NCBI GenBank assembly: GCA_964633225.1
Contig: CAZWFQ010000039.1
Span: 1-34,512 of the forward strand
From: JAKQIM01 sp964633225
GTDB taxonomy: Bacteria; Chloroflexota; Anaerolineae; Anaerolineales; UBA4823
Reading direction: 5' to 3'
Length of the DNA stretch: 34,512 nucleotides
In this document: one piece after another, positions 1 through 7,172 of the stretch
How the letters are laid out: each line of letters opens with the position of its first letter
How positions within the stretch are numbered: position 1 is the stretch's first letter
The notes under the pieces: generated by a model
Told to the model about the DNA's origin: nothing
The model's input: only the letters and a program-made list of their open reading frames with translations
Databases searched by the model: none
Translations under genes and position numbers: made by a program

Positions 1-65
1 CACAGGGAACCAAAGTACAACCGCTGTGTCTCTGTGATAGTCTCTGAGTGGAGAGCCTTACAAGA

Positions 66-1286
66 TCATTGTCCGTTAAGGCCAGCCGCCTTACGCAGTA
101 CATCGGCCTTATCAATGTTCTCCCAAGGCAGGTTCAGGTCATCGCGGCCAAAGTGGCCGTAAGCCGCAGTCTGCCGGTAAATGGGTCGGCGCAGATCCAG
201 GTCTTGGATGATAGCGCCAGGGCGCAGATCGAAATTCTGGCTGACCAGGGCTGCGATTTTATCATCAGAGATTGCGCCGGTGCCAAAGGTCTCTACATTA
301 ACACTGACGGGGTGCGCCACACCAATGGCATAAGCCACCTGGATTTCAACCCGCTCAGCCAGTCCGGCAGCCACCACATTCTTAGCCGCCCAACGCGCCG
401 CATAAGCGGCTGAGCGATCAACCTTGGTTGGGTCTTTGCCGCTGAAGGCGCCGCCGCCATGACGACCCATGCCGCCATACGTATCAACGATGATCTTGCG
501 TCCGGTCACACCGGCATCGCCCTGCGGGCCACCAATCACAAACCGGCCGGTGGGGTTGACAAAGATCTTGATCTTATCATCTACCATCTCGGCAGGCAGA
601 GTAGGCATGATCACATTCTCGATCAAGGCTTCGCTGATCTCGGCATGCGAGACATCGGGGGCGTGTTGGGTGCTGACCAGGACAGTATCGACGCGATAGG
701 GTTTCCCGTAGCGGTATTCCACCGTCACCTGGCTCTTACCATCTGGGCGCAGCCAGGGTAGGGTGCCATCTTTGCGCTGCTCGCTCAAACGGCGGGTCAG
801 CTTGTGGGCCAGGTAAATGGGCATGGGCATCAACTGCAGGGTCTCATTGCAAGCATAGCCAAACATCATCCCCTGGTCGCCCGCGCCAATGGCATCCACT
901 TCGGCTTCGCTCATGGCGCCAGACTTAGCCTCCAGGGCTTTATCCACACCCATGGCAATGTCGCCAGATTGCTTGGCAATCGCCAACTGCACGGCGCAAG
1001 TATTTCCATCAAATCCCTTGTCGCTAGAATCGTAACCAATGTCAATGATGATCTTACGCACCAAATCGTCAAAATTAAAATTGGCACGGGTGGTGATCTC
1101 GCCCAGCAGCATCACAAAGCCGGTTTTGGTAGCCGTCTCGCAAGCCACGCGCGAGAAGGGATCCTGCGCCAGGCAGGCATCCAGCACACCATCGCTGATC
1201 TGATCACACAGCTTATCAGGGTGTCCCTCAGTAACCGATTCTGAGGTGAACAACAAGCTTGGCGAGTTCATAAAGGAAGTGTTCAT
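66..1286 (-). CDS. metK: S-adenosylmethionine synthetase
   Basis: Makes S-adenosylmethionine from methionine and ATP in the cytoplasm. The 406-residue product has the expected length and carries the N-terminal GHPDKLCDQ motif, the GAGDQG hexapeptide, and the GGGAFSGKDPTKVDRSAAY signature that binds the triphosphate. I chose the ATG at 1286 (MNTSFMNSP) because a GGAGA ribosome-binding site lies six bases upstream. The same frame stays open to 1412, but that extension reads through the riboswitch and terminator and is not coding. The gene ends at 66 and stands alone behind its own promoter and a SAM-I riboswitch, so it should be repressed when SAM is abundant. Identity is essentially certain. 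Confidence 0.97.
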   Translation of the reverse strand: MNTSFMNSPSLLFTSESVTEGHPDKLCDQISDGVLDACLAQDPFSRVACETATKTGFVMLLGEITTRANFNFDDLVRKIIIDIGYDSSDKGFDGNTCAVQLAIAKQSGDIAMGVDKALEAKSGAMSEAEVDAIGAGDQGMMFGYACNETLQLMPMPIYLAHKLTRRLSEQRKDGTLPWLRPDGKSQVTVEYRYGKPYRVDTVLVSTQHAPDVSHAEISEALIENVIMPTLPAEMVDDKIKIFVNPTGRFVIGGPQGDAGVTGRKIIVDTYGGMGRHGGGAFSGKDPTKVDRSAAYAARWAAKNVVAAGLAERVEIQVAYAIGVAHPVSVNVETFGTGAISDDKIAALVSQNFDLRPGAIIQDLDLRRPIYRQTAAYGHFGRDDLNLPWENIDKADVLRKAAGLNGQ

Positions 1287-1305
1287 GAGCATTCTCCATT
1301 TGTAT

Positions 1306-1339
1306 AAAAAAATTGCCCCTTCTGCTCGAGAAAGGGCAA
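1306..1339 (-). terminator. Rho-independent terminator of the metK riboswitch
   Basis: On the minus strand an 11-bp stem (TTGCCCTTTCT pairing with AGAAGGGGCAA, one G-U pair) with loop CGAGC is followed at once by seven T. It sits between the SAM aptamer and the metK start, where a transcriptional expression platform belongs. Termination in the SAM-bound state is inferred from the known behaviour of S-box leaders. Confidence 0.9.
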
Positions 1340-1362
1340 GCGATACACTCGCAAGGAGTACC

Positions 1363-1475
<113 letters not shown>

Positions 1476-1506
1476 CGCCTTTAGGGGCTGCTGATTTGTG
1501 GCGTGG

Positions 1507-1535
1507 ATAATACCACGGTTGAGAAAGACTGTCAA
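1507..1535 (-). promoter_or_regulatory. Sigma70-type promoter of metK
   Basis: A perfect -35 TTGACA (1535-1530) and a -10 TATTAT (1512-1507) are separated by exactly 17 bases. Transcription would start near 1500, about 25 bases before the riboswitch aptamer. This is among the best promoter matches in the window. Confidence 0.85.
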
Positions 1536-1557
1536 TTAAAGGTTTTTTAATATACCG

Positions 1558-2373
1558 CTACAGAAACAGGCCGACCACCATATAATACCCGATGACAGCC
1601 GCCCACAGCCAAGAGTCGATGCGGTCAAAGGCCCCGCCATGCCCTGGCAGCAGACGGCCCGAATCTTTAACCCCCATCTGGCGCTTGATCATACTTTCGC
1701 CCAGGTCGCCCAGGGTGGGGAAGATGCCCATGGCCAACCCCACCAATCCCCCAGACAGCAGGTTGATCCCGGCAGGAGCGCCCAATGTTTGGTACCAGAG
1801 CGCCAGCCCCAGGCCGCCCAACACGCTGCAGACCACGCCGCCCAGGTAGCCCTCCCAGGTTTTCTTGGGGCTCAGGCGCGGGGTAAGCAGATGGCGGCCA
1901 AAGCGGCTGCCGATAAGATAAGCCCCAGTATCACCCAGCCAGGCGGCTGGCAGCACCAACAGCACCCACCACTGCCCATCGGCCAGGGAACGAATCGAGA
2001 GCATATAAGGGCCAATCCAGCCCAGGTACAAGATGCCCGTCAGGGTGATCGCAAAGTCAGTGGCGGCCTGCTCTCGACCGCGCTCATATTGCACCAGGTG
2101 ATATGCCATGCTGAGCAAAACTGCCGCGCTCAGCCAGCCGGCAGCATTTTCCAGGCCCCACACATGGCGGGCTACCGCCAGGATCAGCACGGCCCCAACC
2201 ACCAAAACGCCAGCGGGCTGAAACCCACTGGCACGCCATAAAGCAGCATACTCAACCGCTGCTAGGACCAAGAAAATGGTGATTAGAGCCAGATACACCC
2301 AGCCCCCCCACACAATCGCTGCGATGCCAATTGGCAGCAACACGATTGTCACCAGAGCACGTTTGACCAACAT
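1558..2373 (-). CDS. cdsA: Phosphatidate cytidylyltransferase
   Basis: Converts phosphatidate and CTP to CDP-diacylglycerol for phospholipid synthesis in the cytoplasmic membrane. The roughly 271-residue protein is made of hydrophobic helices and ends with the family signature, seen as SMIKRQMGVKDSGRLLPGHG and, just after it, GGAFDRIDS. The ATG at 2373 overlaps the uppS stop as TGATG. A TTG one codon upstream is also open but less likely. It is the last gene of the rpsB-to-cdsA cluster, a common arrangement after uppS. No terminator with a good T-tract is visible before the metK promoter. Confidence 0.95.
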   Translation of the reverse strand: MLVKRALVTIVLLPIGIAAIVWGGWVYLALITIFLVLAAVEYAALWRASGFQPAGVLVVGAVLILAVARHVWGLENAAGWLSAAVLLSMAYHLVQYERGREQAATDFAITLTGILYLGWIGPYMLSIRSLADGQWWVLLVLPAAWLGDTGAYLIGSRFGRHLLTPRLSPKKTWEGYLGGVVCSVLGGLGLALWYQTLGAPAGINLLSGGLVGLAMGIFPTLGDLGESMIKRQMGVKDSGRLLPGHGGAFDRIDSWLWAAVIGYYMVVGLFL

Positions 2374-2897
2374 CAATTTTTTGCCTGCTTCTTTTTCTTT
2401 TGCGTTTTGAGTTGTTCACCGGTCAGGCCGTAACGGCGCTGACGCTGGCTGAAATCATGCAGGGCGCGCAGCAGTTCCTGGCGGTCAAAATCAGGCCAAT
2501 AGGTGGCAGGGAAATACCATTCAGCATAGGCACCTTGCCAGATCAAGAAATTGCTGGCCCGCAGTTCGCCCGAGGTGCGGATGATCAGATCTGGGTCGGG
2601 CACACCCGCGGTGAACAGGTATTTGCTCACCAATTCATCATTCACCGCATCCGCCGCCACCCCATCCCGGAGCATGGCCTGGATGGCGCAAACGATCTCG
2701 TCGCGCCCACCATAATTGAAGGCNNNNNNNNNNNNNNNNNNNNNNNNNNNNNNNNNNNNNNNNNNNNNNNNNNNNNNNNNNNNNNNNNNNNNNNNNNNNN
2801 NNNNNNNNNNNNNNNNNNNNNNNCCATTGCCATCCATAATGATCCCCACATGGGTGGGAACTTTTTCTGGCAAGTCGTCCTTCTGGTCAGGACTCAT
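2373..2897 (-). CDS. uppS: Isoprenyl (undecaprenyl) diphosphate synthase, interrupted by an assembly gap
   Basis: Cis-prenyltransferase that makes the polyprenyl carrier lipid for cell-wall synthesis. The N-terminal HVGIIMDGN motif, whose Asp binds the Mg-diphosphate, is visible just before the gap. NYGGRDEI and the C-terminal LIIRTSGELRASNFLIWQ block follow it. The 100 N at 2724-2823 remove the central region. Family members are about 240-250 aa, and the visible parts plus the gap give only 174, so about 300 bases or more are probably missing. The ATG at 2897 overlaps the frr stop as ATGA, and the 3' end overlaps cdsA, which indicates translational coupling. Confidence 0.93.
   Translation of the reverse strand: MSPDQKDDLPEKVPTHVGIIMDGNXXXXXXXXXXXXXXXXXXXXXXXXXXXXXXXXXXAFNYGGRDEIVCAIQAMLRDGVAADAVNDELVSKYLFTAGVPDPDLIIRTSGELRASNFLIWQGAYAEWYFPATYWPDFDRQELLRALHDFSQRQRRYGLTGEQLKTQKKKKQAKN
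2724..2823. other. Assembly gap of 100 N inside uppS
   Basis: Exactly 100 N, which looks like a scaffolding placeholder of unknown true length. The frame is kept across it, but the UppS middle region expected here is longer than 33 residues. Confidence 0.95.
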
Positions 2898-3451
2898 ACT
2901 TCCATGATTTCCTTTTCTTTGTGCTCTCCTACCTGGTTTATCACCTCAACGTAACGATCGGTGAGTTTTTGCAGTTCTTCTTCACCCCTTGCAAGATCAT
3001 CTTCCGAGATCAGCTTCTCTTCTTCGAATTCACGCAGATCCTTGATCGTATCCCGGCGCACGTTGCGCGCCGCCACACGCGCCTCCTCCAGCCGGTTATG
3101 CACCACCTTCACCAGATCGCGGCGGCGTTCTTCGGTCAGAGGCGGCAGGTTTAGCCGAATGACCTTGCCATCATTGTTTGGCGTCAGGCCCAGGTCCGAA
3201 GCCAGGATGGCGCGCTCAATGATCCTCAAAGTCGAGCCGTCGAAAGGCCGGATCACCAACATGCGCGCCTCGGGCACGCTGATACTGGCCAACTGCTGCA
3301 AAGGGGTCGGCGCGCCATAATATTCAACTGGCAGTTTTTCCACCAGGGCCGGGCTGGCACGCCCAGTGCGAATACTAGACAGATCCTCTTCCAGTGATTG
3401 GACCGCACCTTTCATGCGGGCTTCAGCCTCATTACAGGCATCTTTTAGCAT
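2894..3451 (-). CDS. frr: Ribosome recycling factor
   Basis: Releases ribosomes from mRNA after termination together with EF-G. From the ATG at 3451 the protein has 185 residues, exactly the usual RRF length. It begins MLKDACNEAEARMKGAV and carries SIRTGRASPAL and the C-terminal EEELQKLTDRYVEVI region. A strong GGAGG lies five bases before this ATG. The open frame continues upstream to 3649, but that part is non-homologous leader. The 131-base spacer to pyrH holds a long hairpin. The stop overlaps the uppS start by four bases. Confidence 0.97.
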   Translation of the reverse strand: MLKDACNEAEARMKGAVQSLEEDLSSIRTGRASPALVEKLPVEYYGAPTPLQQLASISVPEARMLVIRPFDGSTLRIIERAILASDLGLTPNNDGKVIRLNLPPLTEERRRDLVKVVHNRLEEARVAARNVRRDTIKDLREFEEEKLISEDDLARGEEELQKLTDRYVEVINQVGEHKEKEIMEV

Positions 3452-3528
3452 ACGAACCTCCAAATCTCGTCGTTCTTGCTGTAAATCGATAAATTTCCCA
3501 ACCCCTATAGGATACCCGAAAATGCAAA

Positions 3529-3561
3529 GAGAGAAAAGGGGTTGAAGGCCCTTTTTCTCTC
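3529..3561 (-). terminator. Hairpin between pyrH and frr, possible attenuator or terminator
   Basis: Thirteen base pairs (GAGAGAAAA plus GGGG, pairing across a seven-base loop at 3542-3548, one G-U pair). On the minus strand it is followed by TTTGCATTTT, a broken T-tract. On the plus strand TTTT follows. It lies after the pyrH stop and before frr, so it may reduce readthrough within the cluster rather than end it completely. Confidence 0.5.
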
Positions 3562-3582
3562 TTTTGATCGGTTTATTGGCCT

Positions 3583-4302
3583 TTAAGCCGTAACCAGAGT
3601 GCCTATTTTTTCGCCATACAGTGCTTTGACCACCGCGCCAGGCTGCCACAGGTTGAGCACCATGATTGGCATGTTATTATCCATACACAGTGAGATGGCC
3701 GTATTGTCCATCACTTCCAGGCGGCGGTTGATGGCATCGATATACGTCAGGGTTTCGAAGCGAACAGCATTGGGGTTCTTGATGGGGTCTGAGTCATACA
3801 CGCCATCTACTTTGGTGGCTTTGATGACCACATCGGCCCCAACTTCCATCGCCCGCAAGGCGGCCGCGGTATCGGTTGAGAAATAAGGGTTGCCAGTTCC
3901 CCCGCCAAAGATCACCACCCGCCCTTTTTCCAGGTGACGGATAGCACGCCGGCGAATATACGGCTCTGCCACAGCGCGCATTTCCAATGCGGTTTGGACG
4001 CGCGTCACCATGCCCAGTCGTTCCATGGCATCCATCAAGGCCATCGCATTCATCACCGTAGCCAGCATGCCCATATAATCAGCGGTGGCGCGATCCATGC
4101 CGCGTTCAATGCCGCTGCGCCCGCGCCACAGGTTGCCGGCCCCAATCACAATCGCCACATCAACGCCTTTGTCGTGCACTTCACGCACGCTCTCAGCCAC
4201 CCCTTCGGCTGCCCGCGGGTCAATGCCAAACCCACCTGGGCTGCTCAATGACTCGCCCCCCAACTTGAGCAAGATGCGCTTGTATTTGAGCTGTTTTTCC
4301 AT
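3583..4302 (-). CDS. pyrH: UMP kinase
   Basis: Phosphorylates UMP to UDP; bacterial hexameric enzyme of the amino-acid-kinase fold. The 239-residue product from the ATG at 4302 shows RILLKLGGESL at the N-terminus, GAGNLWRG in the UMP-binding part, TDTAAALRA, and TKVDGVYDSDP in the nucleotide-binding part. AGGAGG stands four bases before this start. An upstream in-frame start at 4329 is less likely. It sits between tsf and frr, as in most bacteria, but both junctions contain terminator-like hairpins. Confidence 0.97.
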   Translation of the reverse strand: MEKQLKYKRILLKLGGESLSSPGGFGIDPRAAEGVAESVREVHDKGVDVAIVIGAGNLWRGRSGIERGMDRATADYMGMLATVMNAMALMDAMERLGMVTRVQTALEMRAVAEPYIRRRAIRHLEKGRVVIFGGGTGNPYFSTDTAAALRAMEVGADVVIKATKVDGVYDSDPIKNPNAVRFETLTYIDAINRRLEVMDNTAISLCMDNNMPIMVLNLWQPGAVVKALYGEKIGTLVTA

Positions 4303-4341
4303 GACTCCTCCTGCATGAATAGCCAGCACCTGCTGCTGGTG

Positions 4342-4376
4342 AAAAAAAGGCCAACCAGTTATGGTTGGCCTTTTTT
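4342..4376 (-). terminator. Intrinsic terminator after tsf
   Basis: A perfect palindrome with arms AAAGGCCAACCA and TGGTTGGCCTTT around a four-base loop at 4358-4361, flanked by A and T runs, gives a strong U-tract on either strand. It begins four bases after the tsf stop and lies about 40 bases before pyrH, inside an otherwise continuous cluster. It probably sets a higher level for rpsB-tsf than for the downstream genes. Confidence 0.85.
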
Positions 4377-4379
4377 AAT

Positions 4380-4985
4380 TTAGTCCAAAAGACTTTCACC
4401 CAGCTCCCAGCGCACAAAGCGCCGGATGACGATGTTTTCACCGAGGGCTGCAATTTGCTCGTGCAGCAGCTTTTCGATGGTCACCTGTTCGTCGCGGATG
4501 TAAGGCTGGCGCAGCAAGCAAGCTTCATCGTAGAATTTTTCAATCCGACCTTCCACGATCCGATCGATCACGGGGGCAGGCTTGCCTTCTTCTTGGGCGC
4601 GGTTGCGGGCGATCTGGCGTTCGCGTTCGAGCTCTTCTTCGGTCACATCGTCCTTATTCACGTAGCGCGGCGCGGCAGCAGCAATCTGCAAAGCCACCTC
4701 ATGGGCAAATTTGCGGAAGCCATCAGAGCGGGCCACAAAGTCGGTCTCGCAGTTGACCTCCACCATCACGCCCACGCGGCCGTTACCATGCGAATACAGC
4801 TCAACCACACCTTCTGAAGCTTCGCGGTCAGCGCGCTTGGCGGCCTTTGCCAGGCCCTTCTCGCGCAGGTAGTCTACTGCCTTCTTGTAGTCACCGTCAG
4901 ACTGCTCGAGTGCCTTGCGACAATCCAAAATGCCAACACCAGTGGCCTCGCGCAGTTCTTTGATCTGTTCAATCGTGATTGCCAT
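4380..4985 (-). CDS. tsf: Elongation factor Ts, short form
   Basis: Nucleotide exchange factor for EF-Tu. The 201-residue protein opens with MAITIEQIKELREATGVGIL, continues with DCRKAL, and has the core motif VNCETDFVAR near residue 80. At about 200 aa it is the short type with one core subdomain reduced, as in Thermus and Chloroflexota, rather than the roughly 280-aa proteobacterial form. It starts 11 bases after rpsB with AAAGG as ribosome-binding site and ends directly before a strong terminator. Confidence 0.97.
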   Translation of the reverse strand: MAITIEQIKELREATGVGILDCRKALEQSDGDYKKAVDYLREKGLAKAAKRADREASEGVVELYSHGNGRVGVMVEVNCETDFVARSDGFRKFAHEVALQIAAAAPRYVNKDDVTEEELERERQIARNRAQEEGKPAPVIDRIVEGRIEKFYDEACLLRQPYIRDEQVTIEKLLHEQIAALGENIVIRRFVRWELGESLLD

Positions 4986-4996
4986 GCTAAAAACCT

Positions 4997-5905
4997 TTAT
5001 CCTTTGTTTTCTTCAACATCAGATGCAACAACTGCATCTGTCTCAGCTGCTTCTTCTACTACCGGAGCGATGGGCTCAACCACAGCCGGAACTTCTTCGT
5101 CTTTGCCGTGCGGGGCCAGCTTGGCCAGGGTGGCCTCACCTAGCAGCTCTTCGTCGCTCAATTCGCGATCATCGCTCACGCGCACCACGGCTTGCTCAAC
5201 TTCTTCCACCACGTCATCCTTGCGCATGCCCAGGCCTTCCAGGGCAGCTTCGGCGATCTTGCCAACCACCAGCTTAATGGCGCGGATGGCATCATCATTC
5301 GAAGGGATAACGTAGTCCACATCGCCGGGATCGCAGTTGGTGTCAACCATTGCCACCACCGGGATATTCAGCAAATTGGCCTCATGGATTGCGGTGGCTT
5401 CACGCATCACATCCACCACAAAGACCAATTCAGGCGGGCGGGCCATCTTGCGCACGCCGCCCAGCAGGCTTTCCAGGCGCTCGATCTCACGGGTGAGGAT
5501 CAGGGCTTCCTTCTTGGTAATGCGGCTAAAGTCGCCGGTATCGCGCATGCGCTCCAGGCGCTCGAGCTCATTGATGCGCTGGCGAATGGTGCGCCAGTTG
5601 GTGAGCATGCCGCCCAGCCAGCGAGCGGTGACGTAGGGCATCGAGCAGCGCTGCGCCTCAAGCTGAATGGTCTCTTGGGCCTGGCGCTTGGTGCCGATGA
5701 ACAGCACAGAGCCGCCGTTGGCGACGGTGTCGCGCACCATATTGAATGCCACATCAATGGCCTTCGATGTCTTCTGCAGGTCAATGATGTGGATACCATT
5801 GCGTTCGGTGAAAATATAGGGCTTCATGGCGGGGTGCCACTTTTGCGTGCGATGACCAAAGTGAACGCCCGATTCAAGCAAAGCCTTCATAGGGATTACT
5901 GACAT
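4997..5905 (-). CDS. rpsB: 30S ribosomal protein S2
   Basis: Small-subunit protein that binds the 30S neck late in assembly. The N-terminal 230 residues are typical, with LLESGVHFGHRTQKWHPAM, RWLGGMLTNWRTI and DTNCDPGDVDYVIPSNDDA. At 302 aa it is longer than the usual 230-260 because of an acidic Glu/Val/Ala-rich tail (about residues 235-302) likely to be disordered; such tails occur in several phyla. The ATG at 5905 has GGAGA upstream. A GC-rich leader of about 170 bases with hairpins precedes it, so autoregulation by S2 is possible. Confidence 0.97.
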   Translation of the reverse strand: MSVIPMKALLESGVHFGHRTQKWHPAMKPYIFTERNGIHIIDLQKTSKAIDVAFNMVRDTVANGGSVLFIGTKRQAQETIQLEAQRCSMPYVTARWLGGMLTNWRTIRQRINELERLERMRDTGDFSRITKKEALILTREIERLESLLGGVRKMARPPELVFVVDVMREATAIHEANLLNIPVVAMVDTNCDPGDVDYVIPSNDDAIRAIKLVVGKIAEAALEGLGMRKDDVVEEVEQAVVRVSDDRELSDEELLGEATLAKLAPHGKDEEVPAVVEPIAPVVEEAAETDAVVASDVEENKG

Positions 5906-6081
5906 ATTCGATTGTCTCCTTCTGCGTTATTCCTTCGCATCCTTCATCCCAGCCGGTGACCGCGGGGGCAAGGGGTTGCCCGCCCCTGATGTGCGGCACG
6001 CCCCGGCCAGTCGGGAAGCGTGTGGGATTGGTAGTGGCGCCTGTTCAGGCGCACCCCCGCCAATCGGCGAGAGCGCATGCG
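5906..6081 (-). promoter_or_regulatory. Structured 5' leader of rpsB, candidate S2 autoregulatory element
   Basis: About 175 GC-rich bases between the promoter and rpsB without a credible ORF. Two clear stem-loops are visible: GGGCAA/TTGCCC with loop GGGG at 5966-5981, and GCGCCTG/CAGGCGC with a small loop near 6034-6053. Ribosomal protein leaders that bind S2 are known in other bacteria. I do not recognise this structure as one of them. Confidence 0.4.
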
Positions 6082-6087
6082 AGTATA
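6082..6087 (-). promoter_or_regulatory. Extended -10 promoter of the rpsB cluster
   Basis: TATACT on the minus strand preceded by TGG, giving an extended -10 (TGnTATACT). No good -35 hexamer is found at 16-18 bases. It fits a transcription start about 170 bases before rpsB. Confidence 0.55.
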
Positions 6088-6120
6088 CCACAAAGACCAG
6101 AGAAGTGGGAGTGGAATTTC

Positions 6121-6534
6121 TTAGGGTTCTTGAGCAGACTGGACCGCCTGTGGCACACAAGCATCCGCTTCTGGCTGCTGAACCTTGATGCGGGCCAGGT
6201 GAATGGTAACCCCCACTGCCACGACCCCCAGCAAGACCCTCAGCCACCAGCTTTCGGCCACAAAGACAATCGAAAACCCGATCGTCAACCACAGCAGGGC
6301 AATGGTCATCACTTTTTGCTTCAATGGAATGCCCAGGCCGGCGCGGTAACTGCGGATATAGCCGCTGAAACGCGAACGGTTGACCAGCCAATCGTAAAAG
6401 CGTTGTGAGCCGCGCCCATAAAAGAAAGCCGCCAAGAGCAAGAGCGGCGTGGTGGGCAAAATTGGCACAAAGATCCCAATCACAGCCAACCCCAGGCTGA
6501 TGGTGCCTGCAATCGTCCAAATGTATTTTCGCAT
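6121..6534 (-). CDS. DUF454 (YbaN-like) membrane protein
   Basis: Small inner-membrane protein of 137 residues of unknown role. The family pattern is clear: an N-terminal helix GLAVIGIFVPILPTTPLLLL, then AAFFYGRGSQRFYDWLVN, the YIRSYRAGLGIP segment, and two more hydrophobic helices (about 75-92 and 97-112). The tail (113-137) is hydrophilic. GAGGG lies just before the ATG. It is transcribed toward rpsB but separated from it by more than 200 bases and the rpsB promoter, so it is probably a separate unit with the promoter at 6673-6701. Confidence 0.85.
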   Translation of the reverse strand: MRKYIWTIAGTISLGLAVIGIFVPILPTTPLLLLAAFFYGRGSQRFYDWLVNRSRFSGYIRSYRAGLGIPLKQKVMTIALLWLTIGFSIVFVAESWWLRVLLGVVAVGVTIHLARIKVQQPEADACVPQAVQSAQEP

Positions 6535-6666
6535 ATCTACCCTCTACAAACTATCAACCAGTACAATACCTTTACTAACCTAACGCGAATTCGAGATAAG
6601 GGGTTTGGAGGTTGTTCTCCCAAAGCTCCCACTTTTTGCTAACCCGAACTCACGTTCACCTACGTG
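6535..6666 (-). promoter_or_regulatory. Long structured leader upstream of the DUF454 gene
   Basis: About 132 untranslated bases lie between the predicted start site and the ATG. The minus strand has a TCACGT/ACGTGA stem with a six-base loop near its beginning. Two related words follow, AGTTCGGGTTAG and AATTCGCGTTAG, about 60 bases apart. No known riboswitch class is recognisable. It could also hold a small RNA. Confidence 0.3.
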
Positions 6667-6672
6667 AAGGGT

Positions 6673-6701
6673 AGTTTACCGGATTTGGATAGACATGTCA
6701 A
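6673..6701 (-). promoter_or_regulatory. Sigma70-type promoter upstream of the DUF454 gene
   Basis: Perfect -35 TTGACA (6701-6696), 17-base spacer, -10 TAAACT (6678-6673) on the minus strand. It lies 60 bases after the acpS stop and reads into the long leader of the DUF454 gene. Confidence 0.75.
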
Positions 6702-6760
6702 TCTCAGGCGCCGGCATCAAAGCCGGTGACCGTGAGGCATGCACTTGTGCAAAATTTTCG

Positions 6761-7159
6761 TCAGGGGTTGTTCCCCACCGCCACCACCATGGCAATGGCG
6801 TGGCTGTGCGAGTGGCTCAGGCTGATAGACCAGGTCACCAGGCCCAGTTCAGCGGCAAGCTCCTTGGCGGCGGCATGCAAGTGCAGGCCCGGGGCATTGT
6901 TTGACCCGCGCAGCACCTCGATCTCCTGCCAACCTACTGCCCCAATGCCCGTACCCAGGGCCTTCGCCACCGCTTCTTTGGCGGCAAAGCGCGCCGCTAA
7001 AGAAGGAGCAAAGCGAGCATAATCCTGGTCTTCTCCGCACACATCTGCCAACTCGGCAGCAGTGAAAACATGCTGCGCAAAACGCCCCCCATGCCGCCGC
7101 AAGGCATCTTGCACCCGTTCAATCTCGATCAAGTCCACGCCGCTGGCTAAAGGTGTCAT
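6761..7159 (-). CDS. acpS: Holo-[acyl-carrier-protein] synthase
   Basis: Transfers 4'-phosphopantetheine from CoA to apo-ACP, activating fatty-acid synthesis. The 132-residue product has the AcpS pattern: SGVDLIEIERV at the N-terminus with the metal-binding Asp, RFAAKEAVAKALGTG with the second acidic ligand, and the C-terminal SISLSHSHSHAIAMV segment. The ATG at 7159 fits the family start. The frame stays open farther upstream (an ATG at 7183 lies inside the preceding gene). It begins 13 bases after the end of the M16 gene and is probably co-transcribed with it. Confidence 0.93.
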   Translation of the reverse strand: MTPLASGVDLIEIERVQDALRRHGGRFAQHVFTAAELADVCGEDQDYARFAPSLAARFAAKEAVAKALGTGIGAVGWQEIEVLRGSNNAPGLHLHAAAKELAAELGLVTWSISLSHSHSHAIAMVVAVGNNP

Positions 7160-7172
7160 CACAGCTACCCGT

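Noticed and set aside
1639..2241. 200-codon plus-strand ORF over cdsA
   Set aside because: Low-complexity Gln/Ala/Pro composition typical of an antisense frame, with cdsA signature motifs on the minus strand.
3452..3649. Upstream extension of frr
   Set aside because: Overlaps pyrH and a hairpin, has no RRF homology, and the ATG at 3451 has a strong GGAGG and gives the standard 185-aa length.
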